In this document: in pieces, positions 23,790-32,719 of the stretch
Numbering within the stretch: the first letter of the stretch is position 1
Layout of the letters: each line of letters opens with the position of its first letter
Assembly: GCF_037038585.1 (NCBI RefSeq)
Contig: NW_027288748.1
Coordinates: forward strand, 682,001-746,000
DNA length: 64,000 nucleotides
Source of the DNA: Patagioenas fasciata
Taxonomy: Eukaryota; Chordata; Aves; Columbiformes; Columbidae
Direction of reading: 5' to 3'
Program-made: the position numbers and the translations under genes
Notes under the pieces: generated by a model
What the model saw: the letters and a program-made list of their open reading frames with translations, nothing else
What the model was told of the DNA's origin: nothing
Database searches by the model: none

Positions 23790-25018
23790 CCATAGGACCC
23801 CATAGGGACCCATAGAGACCATAGAGACCATAGAGGCCCATAGGGAGCCACAGAGCCCCATGGAACCCCATAGAGACCCATAGGGACCGTAAAGCCTGTA
23901 GAGACCCATAGGGACCCATAGAGACCCATAGAGCTCCATAGGACCCCATAGGGACCCATAGAGACCATAGAGGCCCATAGGGAGCCGCAGAGCCCCATGG
24001 AACCCCATAGGGACCCATAGAGACCCAAAGGGACCCATAGGGACCCATAGAGACCATAGAGACCCATAGGGACCCATAGGGACCGTAGAGCCTGTAGAGA
24101 CCCATAGGGACCCATAGAGCTCCATAGGACCCCATAGGGACCCATAGAGACCATAGAGGCCCATAGGGAGCCACAGAGCCCCATGGAACCCCATAGGGAC
24201 CCATAGAGACCCAAAGGGACCCATAGAGACCATAGAGACCCATAGGGACCCATAGGGACCGTAGAGCCTGTAGAGACCCATAGGGACCCATAGAGCTCCA
24301 TAGGACCCCAGAGGGACCCATAGAGACCATAGAGGCCCATAGGGAGCCACAGAGCCCCATGGAACCCCATAGAGACCCATAGGGACCGTAGAGCCTGTAG
24401 AGACCCATAGGGACCCATAGAGCTCCGTAGGACCCCATAGGGACCCATAGAGACCATAGAGGCCCATAGGGAGCCACAGAGCCCCATGGAACCCCATAGA
24501 GACCCATAGGGACCGTAGAGCCTGTAGAGACCCATAGGGACCCATAGAGCTCCGTAGGACCCCATAGGGACCCATAGAGACCATAGAGGCCCATAGGGAG
24601 CCACAGAGCCCCATGGAACCCCATAGAGACCCATAGGGACCCATAGAGACCCAAAGGGACCCATAGAGAGGGAGGGTTTTAGGACCCTGGGGGTTCCATA
24701 GAGACCCATAGAGCATCAAGGAGCCCCATAGGGACCCATAGAGCCTGTAGAGACCCATAGAGACCCATAGGGACCCGTAGAGACCCATAGAGACCCATAG
24801 GGACCCATAGAGACCCAAGGAGCCCCATAGAGACCCATTAAGACCCATAGGGACCCATAGGGACCCATAGAGCCCCATAGAGGCCCATAGGAAACCACAG
24901 AGCCCCATGGAACCCCATAGGGACCTAGAGAGCTCCATAGGGACCCATAGGGACCCATAGAGCTCCATAGGGACCCATAGAGCCCCATAGGGACCCATAG
25001 AGAGGGAGGGTTTTAGGA
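23790..25018. repeat. 10-bp minisatellite (ACCCATAGGG/ACCCATAGAG) with ~127-bp higher-order period
   Basis: About 1.2 kb of decamers on the theme GACCCATAGG, with variants AGCTCCATAG, AGGCCCATAG and AGCCCCATGG. A larger module recurs: the marker GACCGTAGAGCCTG appears near 24,081, 24,258, 24,384 and 24,511, spacings of about 177, 126 and 127 bp. A separate marker, GAGAGGGAGGGTTTTAGGACC, appears near 24,665 and at the right end near 25,000. Three decamers equal ten codons, so open frames of about 300-430 codons exist on the minus strand (period SLWVPMGLYG). They are low complexity and are not treated as genes. Confidence 0.95.
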
Positions 25019-25036
25019 CCCCGGGGGTTCCTGCTG

Positions 25037-25126
25037 GGCTCAACTATGGCAAGAAAACCTTAACGAATAATTAACCGAATATTAATGAATGCAAAAGGCC
25101 AGGAACCAATGAGGAGTGAGCACTGA
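25037..25126 (-). repeat. Dispersed ~88-bp element, right copy (inverted)
   Basis: The reverse complement of this segment aligns with 20983-21070, sharing TCATTGGTT, CTGGCCTTTTGCATT, GTTTTCTTGC and TAGTTGAGCC. Together the two copies form a diverged outer inverted repeat around about 4 kb. The plus-strand sequence here is AT-rich (GAATAATTAACCGAATATTAATG) and lies between two unrelated minisatellites. Confidence 0.75.
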
Positions 25127-25160
25127 GCCCTGGGACAGCGGGGACAGGGACAGCGGGAAT

Positions 25161-25967
25161 GCGACCCTGGGACCCATTGACCCCATTGACTCCCATTGAC
25201 CCCATTGACCCCATTGACTGACCCCATTGACCCCCATTGATCCCCATTGACCGATTGACCCCCATTGACCCATTGACCCCATTGACCCCATTGACCCATT
25301 GATCCCCATTGCCCCCCATTGATCCCTATTGACCCATTGACCCCATTGACCCATTGATCCCCATTGACCCCATTGACCCATTGACCCCATTGACTCCCAT
25401 TGACCCATTGATCCCCATTGACCCCATTGACCCCCATTGACCCCATTGACTCCCATTGACCCCACTGACCCCATTGACCCATTGATCCCCATTGACCCCC
25501 ATTGAGTCATTGACTTCATTGACCCCCCATTGACCCCCATTGCCCCCCATTGATCACCATTGATCCCCATTGCCCCCCATTGCCCCCCATTGATCCCCAT
25601 TGCCCCCATTGCCCCCATTGACCCATTGACCCCCATTGACCCCCATTGACCCCGTTGACCCATTGATCCCCATTGCCCCCCATTGACTCCCATTGCCCCC
25701 ATTGACCGCATTGACTCCCATTGCCCCCATTGACCCCATTGCCCCCCATTGTCCCATTGCCCCCCACTGCCCCCATTGCCCCCCATTGCCCCCCATTGCC
25801 CCCCATTGCCCCCCATTGCCCCCATTGCCCCCCATTGCCCCCATTGTACCCACTGCCCCCATTGTCCCCCATTGTCCCCCATTGCCCCCCACTGACCCCA
25901 TTGCCCCCCACTGACCCCATTGCCCCCCATTGACCCCATTGCCCCCCATTGCCCCCATTGTCCCATT
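25161..25967 (+). repeat. CCCCATTGA-type minisatellite (9-11-bp units)
   Basis: About 0.8 kb of CCCCATTGAC, CCCATTGAT and CCCCCATTGC units. The left part is dominated by CCCATTGACC and the right part, from about 25,740, by CCCCCATTGCC. The plus strand is almost devoid of G apart from one per unit, giving strong strand asymmetry. Unit lengths of 9, 10 and 11 bp alternate, so frames shift within the array. The minus strand still has long open frames rich in MGQWGQWG, which are repeat artefacts. It ends at TGTCCCATTTCAGGTAAAAG. Confidence 0.95.
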
Positions 25968-26023
25968 TCAGGTAAAAGAGGACATAAACAAGAGAGAAAA
26001 AACAAAACACAACACATTTGGGT

Positions 26024-26163
26024 ACTCCTGGGTCCTTTGGGGCACTCCTGGGTCCCTCCTGAACTCCTGGGTCCTTTGGGGCACTCCTGGGTCCCTCCTG
26101 AACTCCTGGGTCCTTTGGGGCACTCCTGGGTCCCTTGGGGTACTCCTGGGTCCCTCCTGAACT
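26024..26163. repeat. Short tandem repeat (ACTCCTGGGTCC, 39-bp composite unit, about 2.5-3.5 copies)
   Basis: Alternating ACTCCTGGGTCCTTTGGGGC and ACTCCTGGGTCCCTCCTGA modules repeat between two minisatellites. The composite period is also 39 bp, but the sequence is unlike the main family. The flanking 25968-26023 is an A-rich stretch (AAGAGAGAAAAAACAAAAC) and 26164-26250 is unremarkable unique sequence. Confidence 0.85.
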
Positions 26164-26250
26164 CCCCATAGACCCCCATAATTTCCCCCTTAGGGACCCA
26201 GGAGTGCCCCATAGTGACCCATAAGTGACTCATGGAGCCCCCTAAGTGTG

Positions 26251-26558
26251 TTCGGGTCCCTTCGGGTCCCTTCGGGTGAGTGCGGGCCCCACTCGGGTCC
26301 CTTCGGGTCCCTTCGGGTGTGTTCGGGTCCCACTCGGGTCCCTTCGGGTGCGTTCGGGTCCCTTCGGGTGCGTTCGGGTCCCTTTGGGTGCCTTCGGGTG
26401 CCTTCGGGTCCCCTCGGGTACGTTCGGGCCCCACTCGGGTCCCTTCGGGTGCGTTCGGGTCCCTTCGGGTGCGTTCGGGTCCCTTCGGGTCCCCTCGGGT
26501 CCCTTCGGCTCCCTTCGTGTATCTTCGGCTCCCTTCGTGTATCTTCGGCTCCTCTCGG
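26251..26558 (+). repeat. TTCGGGTCCC/TTCGGGTGCG decamer minisatellite, left block
   Basis: About 30 decamers of TTCGGGTCCC, TTCGGGTGCG and related forms, each carrying at least one CpG. The right end degrades into CTTCGTGTATCTTCGGCTCC. The same decamers resume at 26807 on the other side of the promoter-like core, so the core looks embedded in one larger CpG-rich array. Open frames arise on both strands because of the repeat and are not genes. Confidence 0.95.
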
Positions 26559-26806
26559 AGCCGCCTCCGCGCACGCCACGCACAGTGGGCGTGGCCACGC
26601 ACCCCCCCCGCTTCCCATTGGCCGCCGCCTGAGGAAGGGGGCGTGGCCTCGCTCGCAGCCACCGCCGCGGCGGGAAACGATCGTGAGGCGGGAAAAGGGG
26701 AAGAAAGGGGGCGGGGGGAGGAAGAGGAGGGGCCGGGGGGGGAGCGGAACACGGGTTTTGGGGTAAAAAGGGGGGGATTTGGGAGTTTGGCGCCTTTTGG
26801 GGCACT
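26559..26806. promoter_or_regulatory. CpG-island promoter-like core with CCAAT, GC-box and E2F-like sites
   Basis: This 250-bp non-repetitive, CpG-dense segment contains several textbook promoter motifs. There are GC/KLF boxes GGGCGTGGCC (26587-26596) and GGGGGCGTGGCC near 26,637, and an inverted CCAAT box in CCCATTGGCC (ATTGG at 26617-26621). Two E2F-like GCGGGAAA sites lie at 26670-26677 and 26689-26696, and a further GGGGGCGGGG follows near 26,708. The combination is typical of TATA-less housekeeping or cell-cycle promoters. The nearest gene start is about 0.9 kb downstream at 27655, with a minisatellite in between, so it may drive that gene or be bidirectional. Motif presence is seen; promoter activity is inferred. 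Confidence 0.6.
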
Positions 26807-27300
26807 TTCGGGTGGGTTCGGGTCCCTTCGGGGAGACTTCGGGTCCCTTCGGGGAGACTTCGGGTCCCTTCGGGGAGACTTCGGGCCCCTTCGGGTGGGT
26901 TCGGGCCCCTTCGGGGAGACTTCGGGTCCCTTCGGGTGCGTTCGGGTCCCTTCGGGTGCGTTCGGCTCCACTCGGACCCCTTCGGGTGCGTTCGGGTCCC
27001 TTCGGGTGCGTTCGGCTCCCTTCGGGTGCGTTCGGGTCCCTTCGGGTGCGTTCGGGTCCCTTCGGGTGGGTTCGGGTCCCTTCGGGTGGGTTCGGGTCCC
27101 TTCGGGTTTGTTCGGCTCCACTCGGGCCCCTTCGGGTGGGTTCGGGTCCCTTCGGGTGCGTTCGGCTCCACTCGGACCCCTTCGGGAAGACTTCGGGTCC
27201 CTTCGGGTGCGTTCGGCCCCTTCGGGTGCGTTCGGGTGCGTTCGGCTCCACTCGGACCCCTTCGGGAAGACTTCGGGTCCCTTCGGGTGCGTTCGGCCCC
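26807..27300 (+). repeat. TTCGGGTCCC/TTCGGGTGCG decamer minisatellite, right block
   Basis: About 490 bp of the same decamer family as 26251-26558. It begins with GGGGAGACTTCGGGTCCC variants in 20-bp steps and then TTCGGGTGCG/TTCGGGTCCC alternation. A larger module containing TTCGGCTCCACTCGGACCCC recurs near 26,960, 27,160 and 27,242. It keeps CpG density very high between the promoter core and the first exon. Confidence 0.95.
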
Positions 27301-27438
27301 GGCCGGGACTCGGGCGCCGCTCGGCTCCGCTCGGGCGCCGCTCGGCTCCGCTCGGGCGCCGTTCGGCTCCGCTCGGGCGCCGTTCGGCTCCGCTCGGGCC
27401 CATTCGGCTCCGCTCGGGCCCATTCGGCTGCGCTCGGC
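27301..27438 (+). repeat. 21-bp CpG-rich tandem repeat
   Basis: A unit made of CTCGGGCGCC followed by GCTCGGCTCCG repeats about six times, drifting to GTTCGGCTCCG and CATTCGGCTCCG in later copies. It is a distinct repeat type placed immediately upstream of the proximal promoter of the plus-strand gene. Its GGCTCCG content resembles the right end of the preceding decamers, so it may be derived from them. Confidence 0.85.
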
Positions 27439-27654
27439 TCTTTCCGTCTCCGCTCGTTTTCCCGCGCTTTCCCTCAGAGCGCGAAGCGAAGCGCGGGGAC
27501 CCCCGGGGCCGCTTTTTTCGCGCTTTTCCCGAGGTGACAACAGCGGGGGCTTTGGGGACACAGCTCGGGGAGCCTCAGCGGGAGGGTTTTGGGTTGAAAA
27601 AGCGCTATTTTGGGTCAATTTTGAGGTGGTTTGTGGCCCTCCCGGCGGGGCAAG
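27439..27654 (+). promoter_or_regulatory. Proximal promoter / 5' UTR of the 27655 gene, with E2F-type sites
   Basis: Non-repetitive GC-rich DNA directly upstream of the ATG. TTTTCCCGCGC at 27457-27467 contains TTTCCCGC, and TTTCGCGC at 27516-27523 matches the E2F consensus TTTSGCGC. The AGCGCGAAGCGAAGCGCG stretch between them can form a short hairpin. GAGGTGACAA near 27,531 is donor-like, so an untranslated first exon is possible. The last 100 bases before the ATG are T/G-richer and carry no upstream ATG. Transcription start is not determined. Confidence 0.5.
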
Positions 27655-27662
27655 ATGGCGGC
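27652..27662 (+). promoter_or_regulatory. YY1-type element overlapping the start codon
   Basis: AAGATGGCGGC is a full match to the YY1 motif frequently found just downstream of the transcription start of housekeeping genes, where its ATG doubles as the start codon. This supports the chosen start and suggests that the transcription start is close by, with a very short 5' UTR. Confidence 0.7.
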
Positions 27663-27906
27663 TGCGGACATCGAGGGGCTGCTGGGTGAGTAATGAGGGG
27701 GAATTAGGGGTGATTAGCGCGAATTAGGGGGTAATTAGGGGGCAGCGGGGATACGGGGGGGTGGGGGGGGTGTTAATTAGCGCTGCTGAGGGTGTTAATT
27801 GTTAATGAATGCAGAGGAGGAGCCGTTGCAGCAGCTGCACCCCGGGCTGGCCCCGCTGAGGGGGATTGGGGGGGTGGGAGCGGAGCTGGAGAGGGAGGTG
27901 AGACAG
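27655..27906 (+). CDS. 5' end (coding exons 1-2) of an unidentified gene, spliced, partial
   Basis: Exon 1 (27655-27685) begins with an ATG inside a YY1-type AAGATGGCGGC and encodes MAAADIEGLL plus one base, ending at a good donor (GTGAGT at 27686). Exon 2 (27815-27906) follows an acceptor ATGAATGCAG with a weak pyrimidine tract. Splicing restores a phase-1 codon and keeps the frame open through EEEPLQQLHPGLAPL and a G-rich GIGGVG turn to AELEREVRQ. Two donors are possible 9 bases apart: GTGAGA at 27898 and GTAAGG at 27907. Alternative use would add or drop three residues (VRQ). The product starts Ala-rich and acidic and looks as if it enters a helical or coiled-coil region; I do not recognise the family. 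No exon 3 is visible in the rest of the window, which becomes a 15-bp repeat and then over 35 kb of minisatellite. Either intron 2 is enormous and satellite-filled, or the gene is truncated. The upstream CpG island, E2F-like sites and matching intron phases support a real gene. Confidence 0.65.
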
Positions 27907-27989
27907 GTAAGGGGGCATTGGGGACAATGGGGACAGAGAGAGAGAGTGTGTGCGGATCAGCAGTGATCACCCCAAACCTGCCCCGCAGA
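27907..27989 (+). other. Start of intron 2, no feature
   Basis: Short unique sequence follows the exon 2 donor, including GGACAGAGAGAGAGAGTGTG and CACCCCAAACCTGCCCCGCAG. The latter resembles a splice acceptor at about 27,988, but what follows is the 15-bp repeat with no sustained coding character. Confidence 0.4.
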
Positions 27990-28785
27990 CACGGCACCCA
28001 AAATCCTGCACCCCAAAATACTCTTCCCAAACCTGCACCCCAGATCCTGACCCCAAGCCCTGCACCAAAACCCTGCCCCTCAATCCTGCATCCCCAAATC
28101 CTCCACCCCCGATCCTGTCTTCCCAAACCCTGCACCCCAGATCCTGCACCCCCAAATTCGGCCCTACCAAACTCTGCACCCCTAAACCCTACAACTGAAA
28201 CCTTGCACCCCCTAATCCTGCCCTCCCTACCTTCCTGAACCCCGAAACCTGCACCCCAAACCCTGCATTCCCAAATCTTTCCGTCCTATATCCTCCACCC
28301 CTAAACCTGCCCCCAAACCCTGTACCCCAAAGAATTCCCTCCCAAACCCTGCACCTCCAAATCCTGCACCTCAAAGGCCTGGCAACCCAAGCCCTTCAAC
28401 CCCATCCCTGCAACACCAAATCCTGTACCCCAAACCCAGCACCCCAGAATCCTGCACCCCAAATCCTGCCTACCAAACCTTTCACTGCAAACCCCTGCAC
28501 CCCAAGATTGTGCTGCCCTAAACACTGAACCCCCAAATCCTGCAGCCCCGGATCCTTGCCTCCCAAGACTCTGCACCCCCAAATCCTGCACCCAAATCTC
28601 TCACCCCCACCACCCTGCACTCCCAACCCCTGCACCCCAAAACTCCACACCTCCAAATCCTGAACCCTGAAACCCCGCACCCCCAAATCCTGTGCCCCAG
28701 TCCTGTGCACCCCACACTCTGCAACCTTAAATTTCCCCCCAAGCCCCTGCACCCCAAACGCTGCACTCTTAGACCTGACTTCTAA
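27990..28785 (+). repeat. Degenerate 15-bp minisatellite (CCAAATCCTGCACCC)
   Basis: About 0.8 kb of imperfect CCAAATCCTGCACCC/CCAAACCCTGCACCC units, heavily diverged and with frequent insertions. Divergence is much higher than in the adjacent 39-bp arrays, suggesting an old array no longer homogenised. It fills the start of intron 2 of the preceding gene. The last units (GACCTGACTTCTAAACCCC) join directly to the 39-bp family at 28791. Confidence 0.9.
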
Positions 28786-31700
28786 ACCCCAAGGGCCCAT
28801 TGTGACATCCCAGAACCTCCTATTGTCCCCAGGGCCCATTGTGACATCCTGGGGACCCCCATTGTCCCCAGGGCCCATTGTGACATTCAGGGGACTCCTC
28901 TTTGTCCCCAGGGCCCATTGTGACATCCTGGGGACCGCCCCTTGTCACTGGGGCCCATTGTGACGTCCCAGGACCCCCCGTTGTCCCCAGGGTTCATTGT
29001 GACGTCTTAGGACCCCCCATTGTCCCCAGGGCCCATTGTGACATCCACTGCACCCCCCTGTCCCCAGGGCCCATTGTGACATTCAGGGGACCCCTCTTTG
29101 TCCCCAGGGCCCATTGTGACATCCTGGGGACCCCCCCTTGTCCCCAGGGCCCATTGTGACGTCCCAGGACCCCCCATTGTCCCCAGGACCCATTGTGACA
29201 TTCAGGGGACCCCCTTTGTCACTGGGGCCCATTGTGAAATCCCAGGACCCCACATTGTCCCCAGGGCCCATTGTGACATCCTGGGGACCCCCCCTTTGTC
29301 CCCAGTGCCCATTGTGACATCCTGCGGACCCCCCTTTGTCCCCAGGGCCCATTTTGACATTCAGGGGACCCACCATTGTCCTCAGGGCCCATTGTGCGGT
29401 CCCAGGACCCCCCATTGTCCCCAGGGCCCATTGTGACATCCTCGGCACCCCCTTGTCCCCAGGGTCCATTGTGACACTATGGGGACCCCCCCTTGTGCCC
29501 AGGGCCCATTGTGACACTGTGGGTACCACCCTTGTCTGCAGGGCTCATTGTGACATCCCAGGACCCCCCATTGTCCCCAGGGCCCATTGTGACATTCAGG
29601 GGACCCCCCTTGTCCCCAGGGCCCATTCTGATACCGTGGGGACCCCCTTTGTCCCCAGGGCCCATTGTGACATCCTGGGGACCCCCCTTGTCCTCAGGGT
29701 CCATTGTGACAGCCCAGGACCCCCCATTGTCCCCAGAGCCCATTGTGACATCCTCGGCACCCCCTTGTCCCCAGGGCCCATTGTGACATCCTGGGGACCC
29801 CCCCTTCTTCCCAGGGCCCATTGTGACGTCCCAGGACCCCCCATTGTCCCCAGGGCCCATTCTGACATCCTGGGGATCCCTCCTTGTCCCCAGGGCCCAT
29901 TGTGACGTCCCAGGACCCCCCATTGTCCCCAGGACCTATTGTGACATTCAGGGGACCCCCTTTGTCACTGGGGCCCATTGTGACACCATGGAGACCCCCG
30001 CTTGTCCTCAGGGTCCATTGTGACATCCTGGGCACCCCCCATTTTCCCCAGGACCCATTGTGACATCCTGGCCACCCCCTTGCTCCCAGGGCCCGTTGTG
30101 GCACCATGGGGACACCCCCTTTGTCCCCAGGGCCCATTGTGACATCCCAGGACCCCCCTTTGACCCCAGGGCCCATTGTGGCACCATGGCAACCCCTTTT
30201 GTCCCCAGGGCCCATTGTGACATTCTTGGACCCCACTTTGTCCCCAGGGCCTATTGTGACACCATGGGGACCCCTCCTTGTCACTGGGGACCCATTGTGA
30301 CACCATGGGGACCCCCCCTTGTCCTCAGGACTCATTCTCACATCCTGGACACCCCCAATTGTCCCCAGGGCCCATTGTAACATCCACTGCACCCCCTTGT
30401 CCCCAGGGCCCATTGTGACATTCAGGGGACCCCTCTTTGTCCCCAGGGCCCATTGTGACATCCTGGGGACCCCCCCTTGTCACTGGGGCCCATTGTGACG
30501 TCCCAGGATCCCTCCTTGTCCCCAGGGCCCATTGTGACGTCTTAGGACTCCCCATTGTCCCCAGGGCCCATTGCAACATTCAGGGCACCCCCTTGTCCCC
30601 AGGGCCCATTGTGACATTCCGGGGACGCCTCTTTGTCCCCAGGGCACATTGTGACATCCTGGGGACCCCCCCTTGTCACTGGGGCCCATTGTGACGTCCC
30701 AGGATCCCCCATTGTCCCCAGGGTCCATTGTGACATTCAGGGGACTCCTCTTTGTCCCCAGGGCCCATTGTGACATTCCGGGGACGCCTCTTTGTCCCCA
30801 GGGCCCATTGTGACATCCTGGGGATCCCTCCTTGTCCCCAGGGCCCATTGTGACGTCCCAGGACCCCCCATTTTCCCCAGGACCCATTGTGACATTCAGA
30901 GGGCCCCTTTGTCACTGGGGCCCATTGTGACATCCCAGGACCCCACATTGTCCCCAGGACCCATTGTGACACTATGGGGTCCCCCCCTTGTTCCCAGGGC
31001 CCATTGTGACACCGTGGGTACCACCCTTGTCCGCAGGGCTCATTGAGACATCCCAGGACCCCCCTTTGTCCCCAGGGCCCATTGTGACATCCAGGGGACC
31101 CCCTTTGTCCCCAGGGCCCATTGTGACATCGAAGGACCCCCCTGGTCCCCAGGGCCCATTATGACATCCTGGGGATACCCCCTTATTACTGGGGCCCATT
31201 GTGACGTCCCAGGACCCCCCATTGTCCCCAGGGCCCATTGTGACATCCTGGGGATCCCTGTTTGGCCCCAGGGCCCATTGTGACATCCCAGGACCCCCCC
31301 TTGTCCCCAGGGCCCATTGCGACATTCAGGGGACGCCTCTTTGTACCCAGGGCACATTGTGACATCCTGGGGACCCCCCCTTGTCCCCAGGGCCCATTGT
31401 GACATCCTGGGGATCCCTCCTTGTCCCCAGGGCCCATTGTGACGTCCCAGGACCCCCCATTGTCTTCAGGACCCATTGTGACATTCAGGGCACCCCCTTT
31501 GTCACTGGGGCCCATTGTGACATCCCAGGACCCCACATTGTCCTCAGGGCCCATTGTGACATCCTGGGGACCCCACTTGTCCCCAGGACCCATTGTGACA
31601 CTATGGGCACCCCGCCTTGTTCCCAGGGCCCATTGTGACACCGTGGGTGCCACCCTTGTCCCCAGAGCCCATTGTGACATCCAGGGGACCCCCTTTGTCC

Positions 31701-32719
31701 CCAGGGCCCATTGTGACATCGCAGGACCCCCCCTGGTCCCCAGGGCCCATTGTGACATCCTGGGGACCCCTTTTGTCCCCACGGCCCATTGTGGCACCAT
31801 GGGGACCCCCTTTGTCACTGGGGCCCATTGTGACATCCCAGGACCCCACTTTGTCCCCAGGGCTTATTGTGACACCATGGGGACCTCCCTTGTCCCCAGG
31901 GCCCATTGTGACATCCCATGACCCCCCTTTGTCCCCAGTGCTATTGTGAAATCCTGGGGACCCCCTTTGTGCCCAGGGCCCATTGTGGCACCATGGGGAA
32001 CCCCTTTGTCACTGGGGGCCATTGTGACATCCCAGGATTCCACTTTGTCCCCAGGGCTCGTTCTGACACCTTGGGGACTCCCATTGTCCCCAGGGCCCAT
32101 TGTGACATCCTGGGGATCCCCCTTTGTCCCCAGGGCCCATTGTGACACCATGGGGACGCCCCCTTTGTCCCCAGTACCCATTGTGACATCCTGCTACCCC
32201 CCTTTGTCCCCAGGGCCCATTTTGACATTCAGGGGACCCACCATTGTCCCCAGGGCCCATTGTGACATCCTGGGCAACCCCAATGTCCCCAGGGCCCAAT
32301 GTGACATCTGGGGGACCACCTTGTCCCCAGGACCCATCGTGGCACCGTGGGTGCCCTCCTTGTCACTTGGGCCCATTGTGACACCATGGGGACTCCCCCT
32401 TTGTCCCCAGTGCCCATTGTGACATCCTGCGGACCCCCCCTTTGTCCCCAGGGCCCATTTTGACATTCAGGACACCCACCATTGTCCCCAGGGCCCATTG
32501 TGACCTTCAAGGGACCCCCATTGTTCCTAGGGCCCATTGTGACGTCCTGGGGACCCCCTCTGTTCCCAGGGCTCATTGTGACTTTCAGGGGACCTCCCCC
32601 TTGTCCCCAGGGCTGATTGTGACGTCCTAGGGCCCCTCTGTGTCCCCAGGGCCCATTGTGACACTTTAGAGACCCCTCTTTGTACCCAGGGCCCATTGTG
32701 ACATCCTGGGGACCCCCCC

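Noticed and set aside
23757-25043. A 428-codon minus-strand frame rich in MGLYGSLWVP
   Set aside because: It is pure decamer minisatellite; three 10-bp units make ten codons.
25960-25972. Splice acceptor TGTCCCATTTCAG followed by GTAAAAG
   Set aside because: The pyrimidine tract is just the minisatellite and the downstream sequence is A-rich with no coding character.
25082-27403. A 773-codon minus-strand open frame
   Set aside because: It crosses at least four unrelated tandem repeats (CCCCATTGA, the 39-bp composite and both TTCGGG arrays) and the promoter core. Its composition follows each repeat in turn, so it is a by-product of low stop density.
26280-27689. A 469-codon plus-strand frame ending near the first exon of the 27655 gene
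   Set aside because: It runs through both TTCGGG arrays and the promoter core in a different frame from the YY1-type start and has no homology that I can recognise.
27975-28000. Exon 3 of the 27655 gene after the acceptor-like CCTGCCCCGCAG
   Set aside because: What follows is the degenerate 15-bp repeat, with no sustained frame distinguishable from the repeat.
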